Assembly: GCA_002368155.1 (NCBI GenBank)
Contig: AP018180.1
Coordinates: 186,001 to 250,000, forward strand
Origin: Nostoc carneum NIES-2107
Lineage (GTDB): Bacteria; Cyanobacteriota; Cyanobacteriia; Cyanobacteriales; Nostocaceae
Reading direction: 5' to 3'
Length of the DNA: 64,000 nt
Shown here: positions 42,627 through 52,725 of the stretch, piece after piece
How the letters are laid out: every line of letters begins with the position of its first letter
How positions within the stretch are numbered: position 1 is the first letter of the stretch
Program-made: the position numbers and the translations under genes
The notes under the pieces: generated by a model
Seen by the model: only the letters and a program-made list of their open reading frames with translations
What the model was told of the DNA's origin: nothing
The model's database searches: none

Positions 42627-43011
42627 ACTTCACCCTTAATTCGGTTTTGGCAACGAAATTATATGCTATCAGACACCGGAAACTAAAAGCGGTAGGAAAC
42701 GCCGCTCAAACTTCCTCAATTTTTTCATCTTACAGATGCAGCCAGGCAAACTTACTTTACTTGTTACCTGTCATCAGACAAACAAGGCGACAACATTAAT
42801 AAACCTTAATATCTAGATTAAAGCGTTGCTGTCACTCAAATACGATTCGGATCAAAATATCCTACACTTGCTCGCTTAGTGCAGGACTTGATTTGTGGAT
42901 ACAGACACAAGAACTATAACTAATACTGCGATCGCAAATGCCAGTTTTTTCTCCCTCAGCTATTCTAGGCTAGACGATTAATCGTGATTCATGCGATTAA
43001 CCGCCTATTCC
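42627..43011. other. Unusually long rpsL-rpsG spacer (385 bp)
   Basis: The spacer contains TCCTACACT...AGTGCAGGA (42860-42886), a hairpin followed on the operon strand by TATTTTG, and a HIP1 site near 42929. Near 42974 is a small ACGATTAATCGT palindrome. In many bacteria these genes are nearly contiguous; here a second promoter or an attenuator for rpsG is plausible. No gene was found. Confidence 0.5.
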
Positions 43012-43395
43012 CTATTTTTTCGCTTCTTTGGGACGTTTGGTTCCATACTTGGAACGGCCTTGTTTACGGTCTTTGACTCCCGCTGTATCTAAAGTTCCAC
43101 GAATGATGTGGTATCTCACGCCAGGAAGGTCTTTAACCCGACCGCCACGAATCATCACAACTGAGTGTTCTTGCAAGTTGTGGCCAATACCTGGAATGTA
43201 AGCTGTTACTTCAAATCCAGAAGTCAGCCTGACTCTTGCCACTTTCCGCAGTGCTGAGTTAGGCTTTTTAGGCGTAGTTGTGTATACTCTGGTACAAACA
43301 CCCCGACGTTGTGGGCATTGCTTCAGAGCCGGAGATTTGGTTTTCTGACGCGCTTGTTCGCGTTCATTACGGATGAGCTGCTGTATTGTTGGCAT
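43012..43395 (-). CDS. rpsL: 30S ribosomal protein S12
   Basis: A 127-residue decoding-centre protein, first gene of the str operon. It starts [14 protein letters not shown] and contains [18 protein letters not shown] and [20 protein letters not shown]. The residues whose change gives streptomycin resistance are the ordinary lysines (Lys43 and Lys88), so this copy looks sensitive. The promoter should lie in the 124-bp spacer toward the Fe-S carrier gene, where TAATTATAACTT is visible. Confidence 0.98.
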   Translation of the reverse strand: MPTIQQLIRNEREQARQKTKSPALKQCPQRRGVCTRVYTTTPKKPNSALRKVARVRLTSGFEVTAYIPGIGHNLQEHSVVMIRGGRVKDLPGVRYHIIRGTLDTAGVKDRKQGRSKYGTKRPKEAKK

Positions 43396-43519
43396 GAGTT
43401 ACAGCGCGTAAGCTGCTTAGTGTCTAAGTTTTAACAAATCCTAATTATAACTTTTTTCAAGGTTTCATGTCAATTATTATTTGTGATTTGGGTCAGTTGC
43501 TCAGGAAGGGTTGTTTTTA

Positions 43520-43867
43520 CTACTGATGATTGCCCAATGAATCTTGATTCAAGTTAAAAGAATTACCACAGCCACAAATAGAACTTGCTTGGGGATTTTG
43601 GAAGCGAAAGCCACCACCCATCAGATCTTCTGAATAATCAACTGTTAATGCATCAACGTATTTTAAACTATCTGCATCTACAACTAATTGGATGCCATTC
43701 AGGTCAAATACGCGATCGCCAACCTTTACTGTCTCATCAAAAGACACATCATAAAACCACCCAGAACAACCTCCAGGTTTAATTGCTAAACGGAATAAAA
43801 CGTTTTGCGGCTGCTTCAACTTTAATCGCTTAATTTCACTAGCAGCAGCTGGACTCAATTGCATCAT
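43520..43867 (-). CDS. A-type iron-sulfur carrier (IscA/HesB-like)
   Basis: A 115-residue protein from the ATG at 43867 (MMQLSPAAASEIKRLK). It has the three cluster cysteines of A-type carriers: KPGGCSGWFYD, and the C-terminal pair in SICGCGNSF. The DSLKYVDALTVDYSEDLMGGGFRFQNP block is also diagnostic. It carries Fe-S clusters or iron to apoproteins. A frame open to 43990 would add residues encoded by the heptamer repeat (PNPQSPIPNPQSP), and an ATG at 43897 adds only ten, so the family-length start is preferred. Confidence 0.9.
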   Translation of the reverse strand: MMQLSPAAASEIKRLKLKQPQNVLFRLAIKPGGCSGWFYDVSFDETVKVGDRVFDLNGIQLVVDADSLKYVDALTVDYSEDLMGGGFRFQNPQASSICGCGNSFNLNQDSLGNHQ

Positions 43868-43915
43868 GGAATTTATTGTACAAATTTCCAACTCCATATT
43901 TACAGTATTACAGAA

Positions 43916-44022
43916 TGGGGATTGGGGATTAGGGATTGGGGATTGGGGATTAGGGAGATGAGGAAGCAGAGGAGAAATTTCCGTTACCAATTACCCATTA
44001 CCCATTACCAATTACCAAACAC
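43916..44022. repeat. GGGGATT and ATTACCC/ATTACCA heptamer arrays
   Basis: Six units of GGGGATT/AGGGATT (43916-43957) and five of TTACCAA/TTACCCA (43984-44020), separated by a GATGAGG tract, in the spacer between two minus-strand genes. Confidence 0.85.
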
Positions 44023-44030
44023 CAAATCAT

Positions 44031-44059
44031 AAAAAATCCCACCGCATAGAAGGTGGGAT
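44031..44059 (-). terminator. Rho-independent terminator after cupin gene
   Basis: On the minus strand ATCCCACC pairs perfectly with GGTGGGAT around an 8-base loop and is followed by TTTTTTATG. It lies about 50 bp past the cupin stop. Confidence 0.9.
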
Positions 44060-44110
44060 GAGTATAGAAAACTTATAAGGCAAAAATAAGGCTAAATGAG
44101 CGATCGCATT

Positions 44111-44539
44111 TTAACGGCTTTGCTCGCCAGTACGAGCATAATCATCTTGATAGCGGATAATATCGTCTTCACCTAAGTATTCACCATTCTGTACTTCAAT
44201 CAGCACTAAGGGAATTACGCCAGGATTTTCTAGGCGGTGGGCTGTACATTGAGGTACATAAGTAGACTGATTATTGCTTAACAAAACTTCTTTTTCACCA
44301 CAAACTACCCTAGCTGTACCAGACACAACAATCCAGTGTTCGCTACGGTGATGATGCATTTGCAGGCTGAGGCGATGTCCAGGCTTTACTTCAATGCGTT
44401 TAATTTTATATCCCCGCCCCTCTTCTAAAACTGTAAAAGAACCCCAAGGGCGTAATTCAGTTGCTGCAACGCCTCTGGAAGTGATCGCTGGAGGTAAGGG
44501 CAGAGTGTTAGTTTGTGTTGTTTCTGAAATTTGAACCAT
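44111..44539 (-). CDS. Cupin protein, mannose-6-phosphate isomerase type II-like
   Basis: A 142-residue single-domain cupin. The metal-binding motif is clear: RLSLQMHHHRSEHWIVVSGTA supplies the histidines and glutamate, and a second histidine lies in CTAHRLENPG. The RPWGSFTVLEEGRGYKIKRIEVKPG start is that of the C-terminal domain of bifunctional mannose-1-phosphate guanylyltransferase / mannose-6-phosphate isomerase (ManC/AlgA type). It is stand-alone here and may supply GDP-mannose precursors or be an uncharacterised isomerase. GAGG lies 5 bases before the ATG at 44539, so this start is preferred to one seven codons upstream. Confidence 0.87.
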   Translation of the reverse strand: MVQISETTQTNTLPLPPAITSRGVAATELRPWGSFTVLEEGRGYKIKRIEVKPGHRLSLQMHHHRSEHWIVVSGTARVVCGEKEVLLSNNQSTYVPQCTAHRLENPGVIPLVLIEVQNGEYLGEDDIIRYQDDYARTGEQSR

Positions 44540-44755
44540 AGTTACCTCATTTAAAGACATAACAAACCGTCTGTACTCTAGGAACCATTGATGAGAATTC
44601 TGGCGTTACCGTGCAGTTGCGAAAATCGAGAATTTTGTCGCACCTTGCCAACGATAACAAAAGCAATCTTGAGGATGTAAAAGACTGACACTAAAACTAC
44701 AGCGTCTATACCAATTCTTCATCAAACACAAGGGCAGCTTTTTCTTAACTTTATG

Positions 44756-44889
44756 AAGGGATTGGGGATTGGGTAATTGGTAATTGGTAATCGGTAATTG
44801 GCAGAAATAAGAAATAATCAATAACAATGCCCTATGCCCCATGCCCCATGCCCCATGCCCCATGCCCTATGCCCCATGCCCCATGCCCT
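44756..44889. repeat. GGGGATT, TAATTGG and CCCCATG heptamer arrays
   Basis: Three arrays in succession: GGGATTG units (about 44757-44775), TAATTGG units (44776-44803) and nine CCCCATG/CCCTATG units (44826-44889). The last ends four bases before the stop codon of the phosphodiester glycosidase gene. A minus-strand frame at 44606-44863 is made largely of this repeat and is not a gene. The spacer 44540-44755 shows nothing else. Confidence 0.88.
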
Positions 44890-44892
44890 AAA

Positions 44893-46881
44893 TCACTTTT
44901 GTTCTAAGAAAATACCTATGCCGTTGTGGACACGTGCAGCGGTACTGGGAGAACGATCAATTAATTGCCCTCCTAAGTAGAGACTGGTAGAACTACCACC
45001 ATCTAAATTGAGTGCATCTACACAACCTAGAAGTTGCATTAGCCGTGCGTGTTCCGCTAAGGTAGGGCCAGGGCCGCCAGCACGGTTATGTACAGCAGCA
45101 ATCATCAAATTACCTGTGGCATTGGTGCAAATACCACTGCGAATTGCTTTTTCGGCAATAAAAGCATCACTAAATTTTTCGCCCTTAGCATCAAGGACAA
45201 TTTGACGGTTTTTGATTAGTAGTGGCCCAGCACCGATGATATTGGCATAACGATTAAATTCATTAGGAACTGTGCCACTTGTAATGCTAACTACGCTGCC
45301 AATTGGTAGTTGGGCGGCAGTATTCACTGCATTACCTCGTAAAGTTAAAAGATAGCCATCTGGAGGAATAGGAAAGTTAGTTTGCCCAGCTTTACCACCT
45401 GGTAATTGATTGGTAACCTGGTCTTTCTGAACAGTCAAGATAATTTCGTTATCTGTGAGGGGAGTGTAGGTTTGACCCCAAGTTGGTGTATAACGAGCAA
45501 TACCACTCTGAACATAGGCACTATTAACAAACAGAATTGGCGATCGCAAATTATTGGGCCCAATTAAAGTTTCCTGTAAGGTGAGGCGATCAAAATAAAA
45601 TTCGCCGGAATCATTCCAGGCGATCGCACCTCGGTTTAATATCGGGCCTGATATCCACTGACCATTTTGACGAATAGCACCTAAAGGTAAGCGATTATTG
45701 CGGTTAAAATAACCACCATTAATTGCTGCTGCTGCTGAGAATTTAGGTGCCATTTGTATTAACGGTGCAGTCCCTACCGCACCATTAACATTACCGCGAA
45801 TAGGTTTGAGCGTTAGCCCAAAAGCACGGGGATTAATTTCTAACCAAACAACTGGAAAGCGTTCTGTGCCTAAATTAACTAACTGCTGCCGCCAGTTCAA
45901 TCCCCTAGCCCAAGTAATATTTTTTTCTACTAACGCATCGGGTCGAACTTCGATAATTAAGCGGTTGGGGTTAGCAACAGTATTAATTCGGGGAGACAAC
46001 CCAAACGGAATACTCAAACTAATTACCGTTTGATTGTTCGCTACTTCTACTTGCTTGATTAATGGTTCTGGTGCAGGGGTGGGTAATAATTGTTTGAGCA
46101 GATTTGGTATTGGTGCTGGCGGTAAGGGAGTATACCTTTGAATTAAAGCTGGCTCAGCAATGCTATCTATGGTAATTTTCCAGATTCTATGAGGAATTTT
46201 AGGAGCTTTAGCCGTTGTTGCAGTATCGGGGTCTTGCGGGCTTTTAGTTGGTAATTCTTGTGTAACTTGCCAAGGAGTTGGGCGGTCTAAATTTATAGTG
46301 ATGCGATCGCCAAAACTTTCTTGATTTTGTGATATTTCTGTGACATTCGCAGCAGGTGTAGAAATTGCTAAAATGTTGCCATTGGCTTGTATCTGCCATC
46401 CGGCTGTTTGAGCAAAATTAGTAATATCTAAATAACGATATCCTCTTTGCAACCAAGCATCTAAAATTAATGGTGCTGTACTAGACAAAAACCAATTTAT
46501 GGGTTGTCTAGCTGGATTGTTGCTGCTCAACAAATCTACGCCAATTAATTGCCTGAGTACGCCATCACTCAGATGAGTTGTCAGTTGATCGGCAGTTCCT
46601 GGTCGCTGCAACCAAGCTCCTGATAAAGTACGACCATTGAGCGATATTTGATTGCCAGAGGCGATTACTCTAGAAAAAGGAGCTTGAGTAGACTGGGGCT
46701 TTATTGATGGTGTGGAAATATTTGTTGGGGGTAACTGTTGGGCCCTTGTAGCACTGGTAGTATATAAACACAGCGCTGTAGCGATTATTGGCGAAATCGA
46801 AGCCAAAACTAACCTGCTATGACTTCTTTTAGACACAGCAGTATGGCATTTGTGTCGATAATTATGCGGCATTTTTAACAT
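44893..46881 (-). CDS. Exported phosphodiester glycosidase-family protein (DUF2233/NAGPA)
   Basis: A 662-residue protein from the ATG at 46881. A basic N-terminus and hydrophobic core (LVLASISPIIATALCLYTTSATRAQQ) form a signal peptide. Residues about 50-330 are a long, poorly conserved periplasmic region, including an AMIN-like beta segment (QVEVANNQTVISLSIPFGLSPRINTV). The catalytic-type domain is C-terminal: AAAINGGYFNRNNRLPLGAI, GAGPLLIKN, and NLDGGSSTSLYLGG. These are the conserved blocks of the family that removes N-acetylglucosamine from phosphodiesters in animals and acts on cell-wall polymers in bacteria. The substrate here is unknown. A longer frame reaches 47025, but the inner start gives a normal signal peptide. 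Confidence 0.88.
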   Translation of the reverse strand: MLKMPHNYRHKCHTAVSKRSHSRLVLASISPIIATALCLYTTSATRAQQLPPTNISTPSIKPQSTQAPFSRVIASGNQISLNGRTLSGAWLQRPGTADQLTTHLSDGVLRQLIGVDLLSSNNPARQPINWFLSSTAPLILDAWLQRGYRYLDITNFAQTAGWQIQANGNILAISTPAANVTEISQNQESFGDRITINLDRPTPWQVTQELPTKSPQDPDTATTAKAPKIPHRIWKITIDSIAEPALIQRYTPLPPAPIPNLLKQLLPTPAPEPLIKQVEVANNQTVISLSIPFGLSPRINTVANPNRLIIEVRPDALVEKNITWARGLNWRQQLVNLGTERFPVVWLEINPRAFGLTLKPIRGNVNGAVGTAPLIQMAPKFSAAAAINGGYFNRNNRLPLGAIRQNGQWISGPILNRGAIAWNDSGEFYFDRLTLQETLIGPNNLRSPILFVNSAYVQSGIARYTPTWGQTYTPLTDNEIILTVQKDQVTNQLPGGKAGQTNFPIPPDGYLLTLRGNAVNTAAQLPIGSVVSITSGTVPNEFNRYANIIGAGPLLIKNRQIVLDAKGEKFSDAFIAEKAIRSGICTNATGNLMIAAVHNRAGGPGPTLAEHARLMQLLGCVDALNLDGGSSTSLYLGGQLIDRSPSTAARVHNGIGIFLEQK

Positions 46882-47643
46882 GATTTGCTGGTACTTGTGA
46901 AAGCTATCACCCAAAATTGATGTTGACTGATGATGCAGAAATCTAAAACAATAACGATCAAAGCTTTGAAAAAACGTGATACTATATATGATGGCTTGTT
47001 GTCTCTTGCAGACACAAAAGGGCATTTTTGACTAAACAACCACTGCAATTAAGTGTTTTAACTGGCACTTCCAGTAGTCTAAAACGGTAGTTTTAGAGAT
47101 TAGCGCTGGATTAAAATATTCCCTCCTCACCGATGTTTGCTACTGTTGCTACTTAAGTGAGGTATAGCTAGTAGTAACGCAAGTGGCAATCGATAATTAA
47201 CCAAAATCTAGATAACAACAGAAATATTTAGGAATTGTCAAATGGGCATATAGTGTAATAGGCTGATTTTGTTACCGCAATCAGGTAATTTCGGCAACAA
47301 AATTAGTGAAGTGATCAGATTGATTTTCGTTTCAGGTGAGCTATTACTAGCTTTACTTGAAAAATAGCCATCATCTGAAAAAGCAAGAATTGAGAAACTA
47401 CTTAGCTTCACGCAGGATATCAATATAAAGGTATTTAGGGCAAAAGTAATTTGTCTAACTCAGCATAAACACATAAAAAAATAACGCGATTATTTTAACA
47501 CGGGAGAACAACAACAACTGACCGAAGTTAAAATTTTTTTTCCCTAAATTTCGGTGAATGTCTATATTCTCCATTGCGAAATCTTAGAAATTTTTCTCAT
47601 TGGCGGCGGCAAAATTAGTAACTCAGCATTTCAGGATTAGGCT
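46882..47643. other. Long divergent spacer upstream of glutamate synthase
   Basis: About 760 bp, AT-rich. It contains an ACCGAA...TTTCGGT stem around an A/T loop (near 47520-47553) and a CTACTGTTGCTAC inverted-like word near 47140. I could not find a clear NtcA site (GTA-N8-TAC) by eye. A minus-strand frame of 61 codons at 47238-47423 has no protein-like character. No gene is called. Confidence 0.5.
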
Positions 47644-50600
47644 ATGAATAATACACCAAGGAATCAAGTGCAGAACATGTCATTTGCAGATACGGAAAAA
47701 GATAATTATCAGGGTCAAAGGTGGTTAGTTGAGGAAAGAGATGCCTGTGGTGTGGGATTCATCGCCCATCGCCAAAATTCTGCGAGCCACGAAATTATTG
47801 CCAAAGCCTTAACAGCCTTAACTTGCTTAGAACATCGGGGTGGTTGTAGTGCCGATCAAGATTCCGGAGATGGTGCAGGTATATTGACCGCCATCCCTTG
47901 GGAGTTGTTCCAGCAAGAGTATATCCAAAGGGGGATAGAATCTTCCTCTACAGGTAATTTGGCTGTGGGGATGATCTTTTTACCCCAAGACCCCCAAGCT
48001 GCGGCCAAATCCCGAGCTATGGTTGAGGAAATTGCGGCTGAGGAACAATTCACTGTACTGGGCTGGCGCGTAGTTCCAGTAAAACCTGAGACATTAGGGA
48101 TACAAGCAAAAGAAAATCAGCCCCAAATTGAGCAAATTTTTCTAGCATCTGCCAACAAAAGTGGCGAAGAACTAGAAAGAGCGCTTTATATTACCCGTCG
48201 TCGCATTTTTAAAGCTGCAAAAAACATCTCCGAAGATTTTTACATTTGCTCTCTGTCGAGTCGGACAATTGTCTATAAAGGCATGGTGCGTTCGGCGGTG
48301 TTGGGAGATTTTTATCTCGATTTAAAAAATCCCGCTTATAAAAGTGCCTTTGCTGTTTATCACCGCCGATTTAGCACCAACACTATGCCCAAATGGCCCT
48401 TAGCGCAACCAATGCGGTTGTTGGGTCATAATGGCGAAATCAACACTTTGTTGGGTAATATTAACTGGATGATGGCGCGAGAAGCGAGTTTAGCCAATCC
48501 AGTTTGGGGCGAGCGCATTGAGGAATTCAAGCCCTTAGTTCATATTGATAATAGCGACTCTGCCACTTTAGATAACGTCTTAGAACTATTGGTGCGTTCT
48601 GGACGCAGTCCCTTGGAAGGCTTGATGATGCTGGTTCCAGAAGCTTACCAAAATCAGCCTTCATTACAGGATTATCCCGAGATTACCGATTTCTACGAGT
48701 ACTACAGCGGCTTGCAAGAAGCTTGGGACGGGCCAGCACTTTTAGTATTTAGTGATGGGCAAAAAGTTGGTGCCACATTAGATCGTAACGGTCTCAGACC
48801 TGCTCGCTATGCAATCACCAAAGACGACTACATCGTCGTCGCTTCCGAAGCTGGTGTAGTAGACTTACCAGAAGCTAACATCGTGGAAAAAGGTAGACTG
48901 GGCCCAGGGCAAATGATTGCCGTGGATTTAACTACCAATGAAGTGCTAAAAAATTGGGAGATTAAGCAGCGGATTGCCAAGCAACACCCCTATGGGGAAT
49001 GGTTGCAAAAGTATCGCCAAGACCTGAAATCGTTGGTAAATACTGATTCTCCAGTCGCCAATGGTAATGGCAATGGAGCAACCAACAGCAACGTTAACGG
49101 CTATTCTGCAACTAACAACGGACACCTGAGCACAGAAAAAATTGACAGACAAACCTTGCTGCAACAACAAGTAGCCTTTGGTTACACCACAGAAGATGTG
49201 GAAATGGTTATTCAGCCAATGGCTATGCAAGGTTCAGAGCCAACCTTCTGTATGGGTGATGATATTCCCTTAGCAGTGCTGTCCGAAAAACCCCACTTGC
49301 TGTATGACTATTTCAAACAGCGCTTTGCTCAAGTAACCAACCCAGCTATTGACCCCCTCAGAGAAAAGCTAGTCATGTCTCTGAAAGTCGAACTAGGCGA
49401 ACGGGGTAACTTATTAGAAGTCAAGCCAGAATATGCTAAGAGAATCAAACTGGATTCGCCAGTCCTGACCGAAGCAGAATTAGAGGCAATTAAACTCTCT
49501 GGCTTTACGACTGCTCAATTGTCAACTTTATTTGAAATTGCCGCAGGGCCAGAAGGTCTAAAAGCAGCAGTCGAGGCTTTACAAGCCAAAGCTGCGGAAT
49601 CGGTGCGGGCGGGTGCAAAGATTTTGATATTGAGCGATCGCTCTCCTCTAGGAACCGAATACAGCTATATTCCCCCCCTGTTAGCTGTAGGTGCAGTACA
49701 CCATCACCTGATCCGTGAAGGGTTGCGGATGAAAGCATCGTTGATTGTTGATACTGCTCAATGTTGGAGTACCCATCACTTTGGCTGTCTAATTGGCTAT
49801 GGTGCTGGTGCAGTTTGTCCTTATATGGCTTTAGATACAGTCCGCGATTGGTGGGGCGATCCGAAGACTCAGCAGTTTATGGCCCGGGGTCAAATTGCTA
49901 GCATTACCCTAGACCAAGCGATCGCCAATTATCGCAAAGCCGTCGCCTCTGGATTGCTGAAAATTCTCTCAAAAATGGGAATTTCTTTACTTTCCAGCTA
50001 TCAAGCTGCCCAAATCTTTGAAGCTATTGGGATTGGTGGAGATTTATTAGCACTGGGATTTAAAGGCACAGCTTCCCGGATTGGTGGGTTGACTGTCAGC
50101 GAGTTAGCCCAGGAAATTCTCTCCTTCCATCACAAAGCTTTCCCCGAACTCACAATTAAGAAGTTAGAAAACTTGGGCTTTGTGCAGTACCGTCGCGGTG
50201 GCGAATACCACATGAATAGCCCCGAACTAGCTAAAGCATTGCATAAAGCTGTAGATGGGAAGCAATACGACCACTACGAAGTTTACAAACAACACCTGCA
50301 AAATCGCCCAGTCACCGCCTTGCGCGACTTGTTAGATTTCCAAAGCGATCGCGCCTCCATTCCTTTAGAAGAAGTCGAATCAATCAGCGAGATTGTCAAA
50401 CGCTTCTGCACAGGTGGGATGTCTTTAGGTGCGTTGTCCAGAGAAGCCCATGAAACTTTAGCGATCGCCATGAACCGGATTGGCGGTAAATCCAACTCTG
50501 GAGAAGGTGGCGAAGATCCAGTCCGCTACAAAGTTTTAGATGATGTTGATGAATCTGGTCACTCAGCTACTCTCCCCCATTTAAAAGGGTTGCGGAATGG

Positions 50601-52344
50601 TGACACAGCTTCCAGCGCCATTAAGCAAGTTGCATCGGGAAGATTTGGTGTGACACCTGGTTACTTAGCCAGCGCCAAACAAATTGAAATTAAAATTGCT
50701 CAAGGTGCCAAGCCTGGGGAAGGCGGACAATTACCAGGGCCGAAAGTCAGTCCTTACATTGCGATGTTACGGCGTTCCAAGCCTGGTGTCACATTAATTT
50801 CCCCACCACCACACCATGACATCTACTCTATTGAAGACCTCGCCCAGCTAATTTTTGACCTGCATCAAATTAACCCGAAAGCACAGGTATCTGTGAAGTT
50901 AGTTGCAGAAATTGGTATTGGTACCATTGCGGCTGGGGTAGCGAAAGCTAACGCTGATATCATCCAGATTTCTGGCCATGACGGCGGTACAGGTGCATCA
51001 CCCCTAAGTTCGATTAAACACGCAGGTTCACCGTGGGAACTCGGGTTAAGTGAAGTGCATCGCGTCCTGATGCAAAATAGCCTGCGCGATCGCGTCATTT
51101 TGCGTGTAGATGGCGGTCTGAAAAGTGGCTGGGATGTGCTAATAGGTGCATTGATGGGTGGCGAAGAATTTGGCTTTGGTTCCATCGCCATGATTGCTGA
51201 AGGCTGTATTATGGCGCGGATTTGCCATACCAATAACTGTCCTGTCGGTGTTGCTTCCCAAAAAGAAGAACTACGCAAGCGGTTTACAGGTATGCCAGAA
51301 CACGTGGTTAACTTCTTCTACTTTATTGCAGAAGAAGTGCGGAGTCTGTTGGCGAAACTAGGCTACCGTTCGCTATCGGAAGTAATTGGACGCGCAGATT
51401 TGCTCAAACAGCGCGAGGATATCAAACTCGCCAAAACCCAATCACTCAACCTCAACTGCTTACTGCAGTTACCAGATACCAAAAATGACCGTAGCTGGTT
51501 AGTGCATGAAGAAGTTCACAGCAACGGCCCGGTTGTCGATGATGAATTGCTAGCCGATCCAGATATTAAAGCAGCAATTCACCACCAATCTACGATCGCT
51601 AAAACCGTGAAAATCGTCAACACCGATAGAACAGTCGGTGCAAGATTAGCAGGTGCGATCGCATCTGAATATGGCGATAGTGGCTTTGCAGGACAAATTC
51701 ATCTCAACTTCCAAGGTAGTGTAGGGCAAAGTTTTGGAGCCTTCAACCTTCCCGGGATGATTCTCCGCCTAGAAGGAGAAGCTAACGACTATGTCGGTAA
51801 AGGAATGCATGGTGGTGAAATCATCATTAAACCCCCTGCTAATGCTACCTATAACCCTGCACAAAACGTAATTGTCGGCAATACCTGCCTCTACGGTGCT
51901 ACCGGTGGGGTGCTATTTGCCAACGGTTTAGCGGGAGAACGCTTTGCTGTACGTAACTCCAAAGGTTTAGCAGTCATTGAAGGCGCAGGCGATCACTGCT
52001 GTGAATATATGACTGGTGGTGTGATTGTCGTCCTGGGTAAAGTGGGACGCAACGTCGCTGCGGGGATGACTGGCGGATTAGCTTACTTCTTGGATGAAGA
52101 TGGTTCTTTCCCGGAATTAGTCAATAAGGACATTGTCAAAATTCAGCGAGTAGTCACAGAAGCCGGGGAGAAACAACTGCAAGAATTAATTCAAACCCAT
52201 TGCGATCGCACTGGTTCACCAAAAGCGAAGTTAATTCTGCAAAACTGGCAAGAATTTTTACCTAAATTCTGGCAATTAGTTCCACCTTCCGAAGCTGATA
52301 GTGCGGAAGCAAATCCCCAAATTAAACAGTTGAGTACAGTTTAG
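47644..52344 (+). CDS. gltB: Ferredoxin-dependent glutamate synthase (GOGAT)
   Basis: A 1566-residue enzyme that transfers the glutamine amide to 2-oxoglutarate in the GS-GOGAT cycle. The N-terminal class II amidotransferase starts after a 34-residue propeptide with Cys35 (ERDACGVGF). The FMN domain contains an insertion after EDPVRYK ([19 protein letters not shown]), matching the ferredoxin loop absent from NADPH enzymes. The 3Fe-4S cysteines are in [12 protein letters not shown] and the preceding EGCIM. A C-terminal beta-helix domain (GXXGXXXG repeats) ends the protein. An Asn/Gly-rich stretch (about 469-492) interrupts the central region. No gltD-like small subunit is adjacent, which also favours the ferredoxin type (often called glsF or gltS). 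A strong terminator follows. Confidence 0.94.
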   Translation: MNNTPRNQVQNMSFADTEKDNYQGQRWLVEERDACGVGFIAHRQNSASHEIIAKALTALTCLEHRGGCSADQDSGDGAGILTAIPWELFQQEYIQRGIESSSTGNLAVGMIFLPQDPQAAAKSRAMVEEIAAEEQFTVLGWRVVPVKPETLGIQAKENQPQIEQIFLASANKSGEELERALYITRRRIFKAAKNISEDFYICSLSSRTIVYKGMVRSAVLGDFYLDLKNPAYKSAFAVYHRRFSTNTMPKWPLAQPMRLLGHNGEINTLLGNINWMMAREASLANPVWGERIEEFKPLVHIDNSDSATLDNVLELLVRSGRSPLEGLMMLVPEAYQNQPSLQDYPEITDFYEYYSGLQEAWDGPALLVFSDGQKVGATLDRNGLRPARYAITKDDYIVVASEAGVVDLPEANIVEKGRLGPGQMIAVDLTTNEVLKNWEIKQRIAKQHPYGEWLQKYRQDLKSLVNTDSPVANGNGNGATNSNVNGYSATNNGHLSTEKIDRQTLLQQQVAFGYTTEDVEMVIQPMAMQGSEPTFCMGDDIPLAVLSEKPHLLYDYFKQRFAQVTNPAIDPLREKLVMSLKVELGERGNLLEVKPEYAKRIKLDSPVLTEAELEAIKLSGFTTAQLSTLFEIAAGPEGLKAAVEALQAKAAESVRAGAKILILSDRSPLGTEYSYIPPLLAVGAVHHHLIREGLRMKASLIVDTAQCWSTHHFGCLIGYGAGAVCPYMALDTVRDWWGDPKTQQFMARGQIASITLDQAIANYRKAVASGLLKILSKMGISLLSSYQAAQIFEAIGIGGDLLALGFKGTASRIGGLTVSELAQEILSFHHKAFPELTIKKLENLGFVQYRRGGEYHMNSPELAKALHKAVDGKQYDHYEVYKQHLQNRPVTALRDLLDFQSDRASIPLEEVESISEIVKRFCTGGMSLGALSREAHETLAIAMNRIGGKSNSGEGGEDPVRYKVLDDVDESGHSATLPHLKGLRNGDTASSAIKQVASGRFGVTPGYLASAKQIEIKIAQGAKPGEGGQLPGPKVSPYIAMLRRSKPGVTLISPPPHHDIYSIEDLAQLIFDLHQINPKAQVSVKLVAEIGIGTIAAGVAKANADIIQISGHDGGTGASPLSSIKHAGSPWELGLSEVHRVLMQNSLRDRVILRVDGGLKSGWDVLIGALMGGEEFGFGSIAMIAEGCIMARICHTNNCPVGVASQKEELRKRFTGMPEHVVNFFYFIAEEVRSLLAKLGYRSLSEVIGRADLLKQREDIKLAKTQSLNLNCLLQLPDTKNDRSWLVHEEVHSNGPVVDDELLADPDIKAAIHHQSTIAKTVKIVNTDRTVGARLAGAIASEYGDSGFAGQIHLNFQGSVGQSFGAFNLPGMILRLEGEANDYVGKGMHGGEIIIKPPANATYNPAQNVIVGNTCLYGATGGVLFANGLAGERFAVRNSKGLAVIEGAGDHCCEYMTGGVIVVLGKVGRNVAAGMTGGLAYFLDEDGSFPELVNKDIVKIQRVVTEAGEKQLQELIQTHCDRTGSPKAKLILQNWQEFLPKFWQLVPPSEADSAEANPQIKQLSTV

Positions 52345-52403
52345 TAATTGAGTTGAATTGTTAGGTATTTCCTAACATTATCAAAATCTAACTTCTTATT
52401 GTA

Positions 52404-52436
52404 GGGTGGGCCGAAAAGCCCGCCCTCTTTTTTTTT
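52404..52436 (+). terminator. Rho-independent terminator of glutamate synthase gene
   Basis: GGGTGGGC and GCCCGCCC (52404-52411 and 52418-52425) form a stem with one G-T pair around a CGAAAA loop, followed by TCTTTTTTTTT. It lies 60 bp past the stop codon. Confidence 0.92.
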
Positions 52437-52504
52437 CACATCAGCCATTAACACCAGATTTAGGCACAAAGAATACCAATTTGAAAAAAGAATGCGACAG
52501 ATTG

Positions 52505-52531
52505 TAGGGGCAAGGCAGTGCCTTGCCCTCT
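52505..52531. repeat. Palindromic repeat (GGGGCAAGGCA type)
   Basis: AGGGGCAAGGCA and TGCCTTGCCCTC lie back to back with a 1-2 base centre. Similar GGCAAGGC palindromes are scattered in Nostocaceae spacers. Just beyond it a short CCCATGC array occupies about 52593-52618. Confidence 0.7.
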
Positions 52532-52633
52532 AGAATATATTGATGTATCGCAAACATTTTTTGATTTGGTATAAGCATGAAAATCTATATTTCCCATGCC
52601 CTATGCCCCATGCCCTTTTTCATAGGTCATAAC

Positions 52634-52675
52634 AAAACCCCACCTAAGCTTTGAGAGGCTAACGCGAAGGTGGAG
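52634..52675 (-). terminator. Terminator-type hairpin after polysaccharide deacetylase
   Basis: CCCCACCT (52638-52645) and AGGTGGAG (52668-52675) pair with one mismatch. On the minus strand the stem is followed by TTTTGTT. It lies about 50 bp past the deacetylase stop. Confidence 0.7.
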
Positions 52676-52725
52676 TAGTTTAATTTGTAAGTTAACGTAA
52701 ATAGTAAATTATTAGTAATTAATTC

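Noticed and set aside
44606-44863. 85-codon minus-strand frame starting in the CCCCATG array
   Set aside because: Its N-terminus (GHGAWGMGH) is encoded by the heptamer repeat and the rest has no protein-like pattern.
47238-47423. 61-codon minus-strand frame upstream of glutamate synthase
   Set aside because: Ser/Leu/Ile-rich with no motif, no ribosome-binding site; most likely chance in AT-rich sequence.
47026-47643. Expected NtcA site or glutamine riboswitch upstream of glutamate synthase
   Set aside because: No GTA-N8-TAC with proper -10 spacing and no glutamine-riboswitch core words were found by eye.
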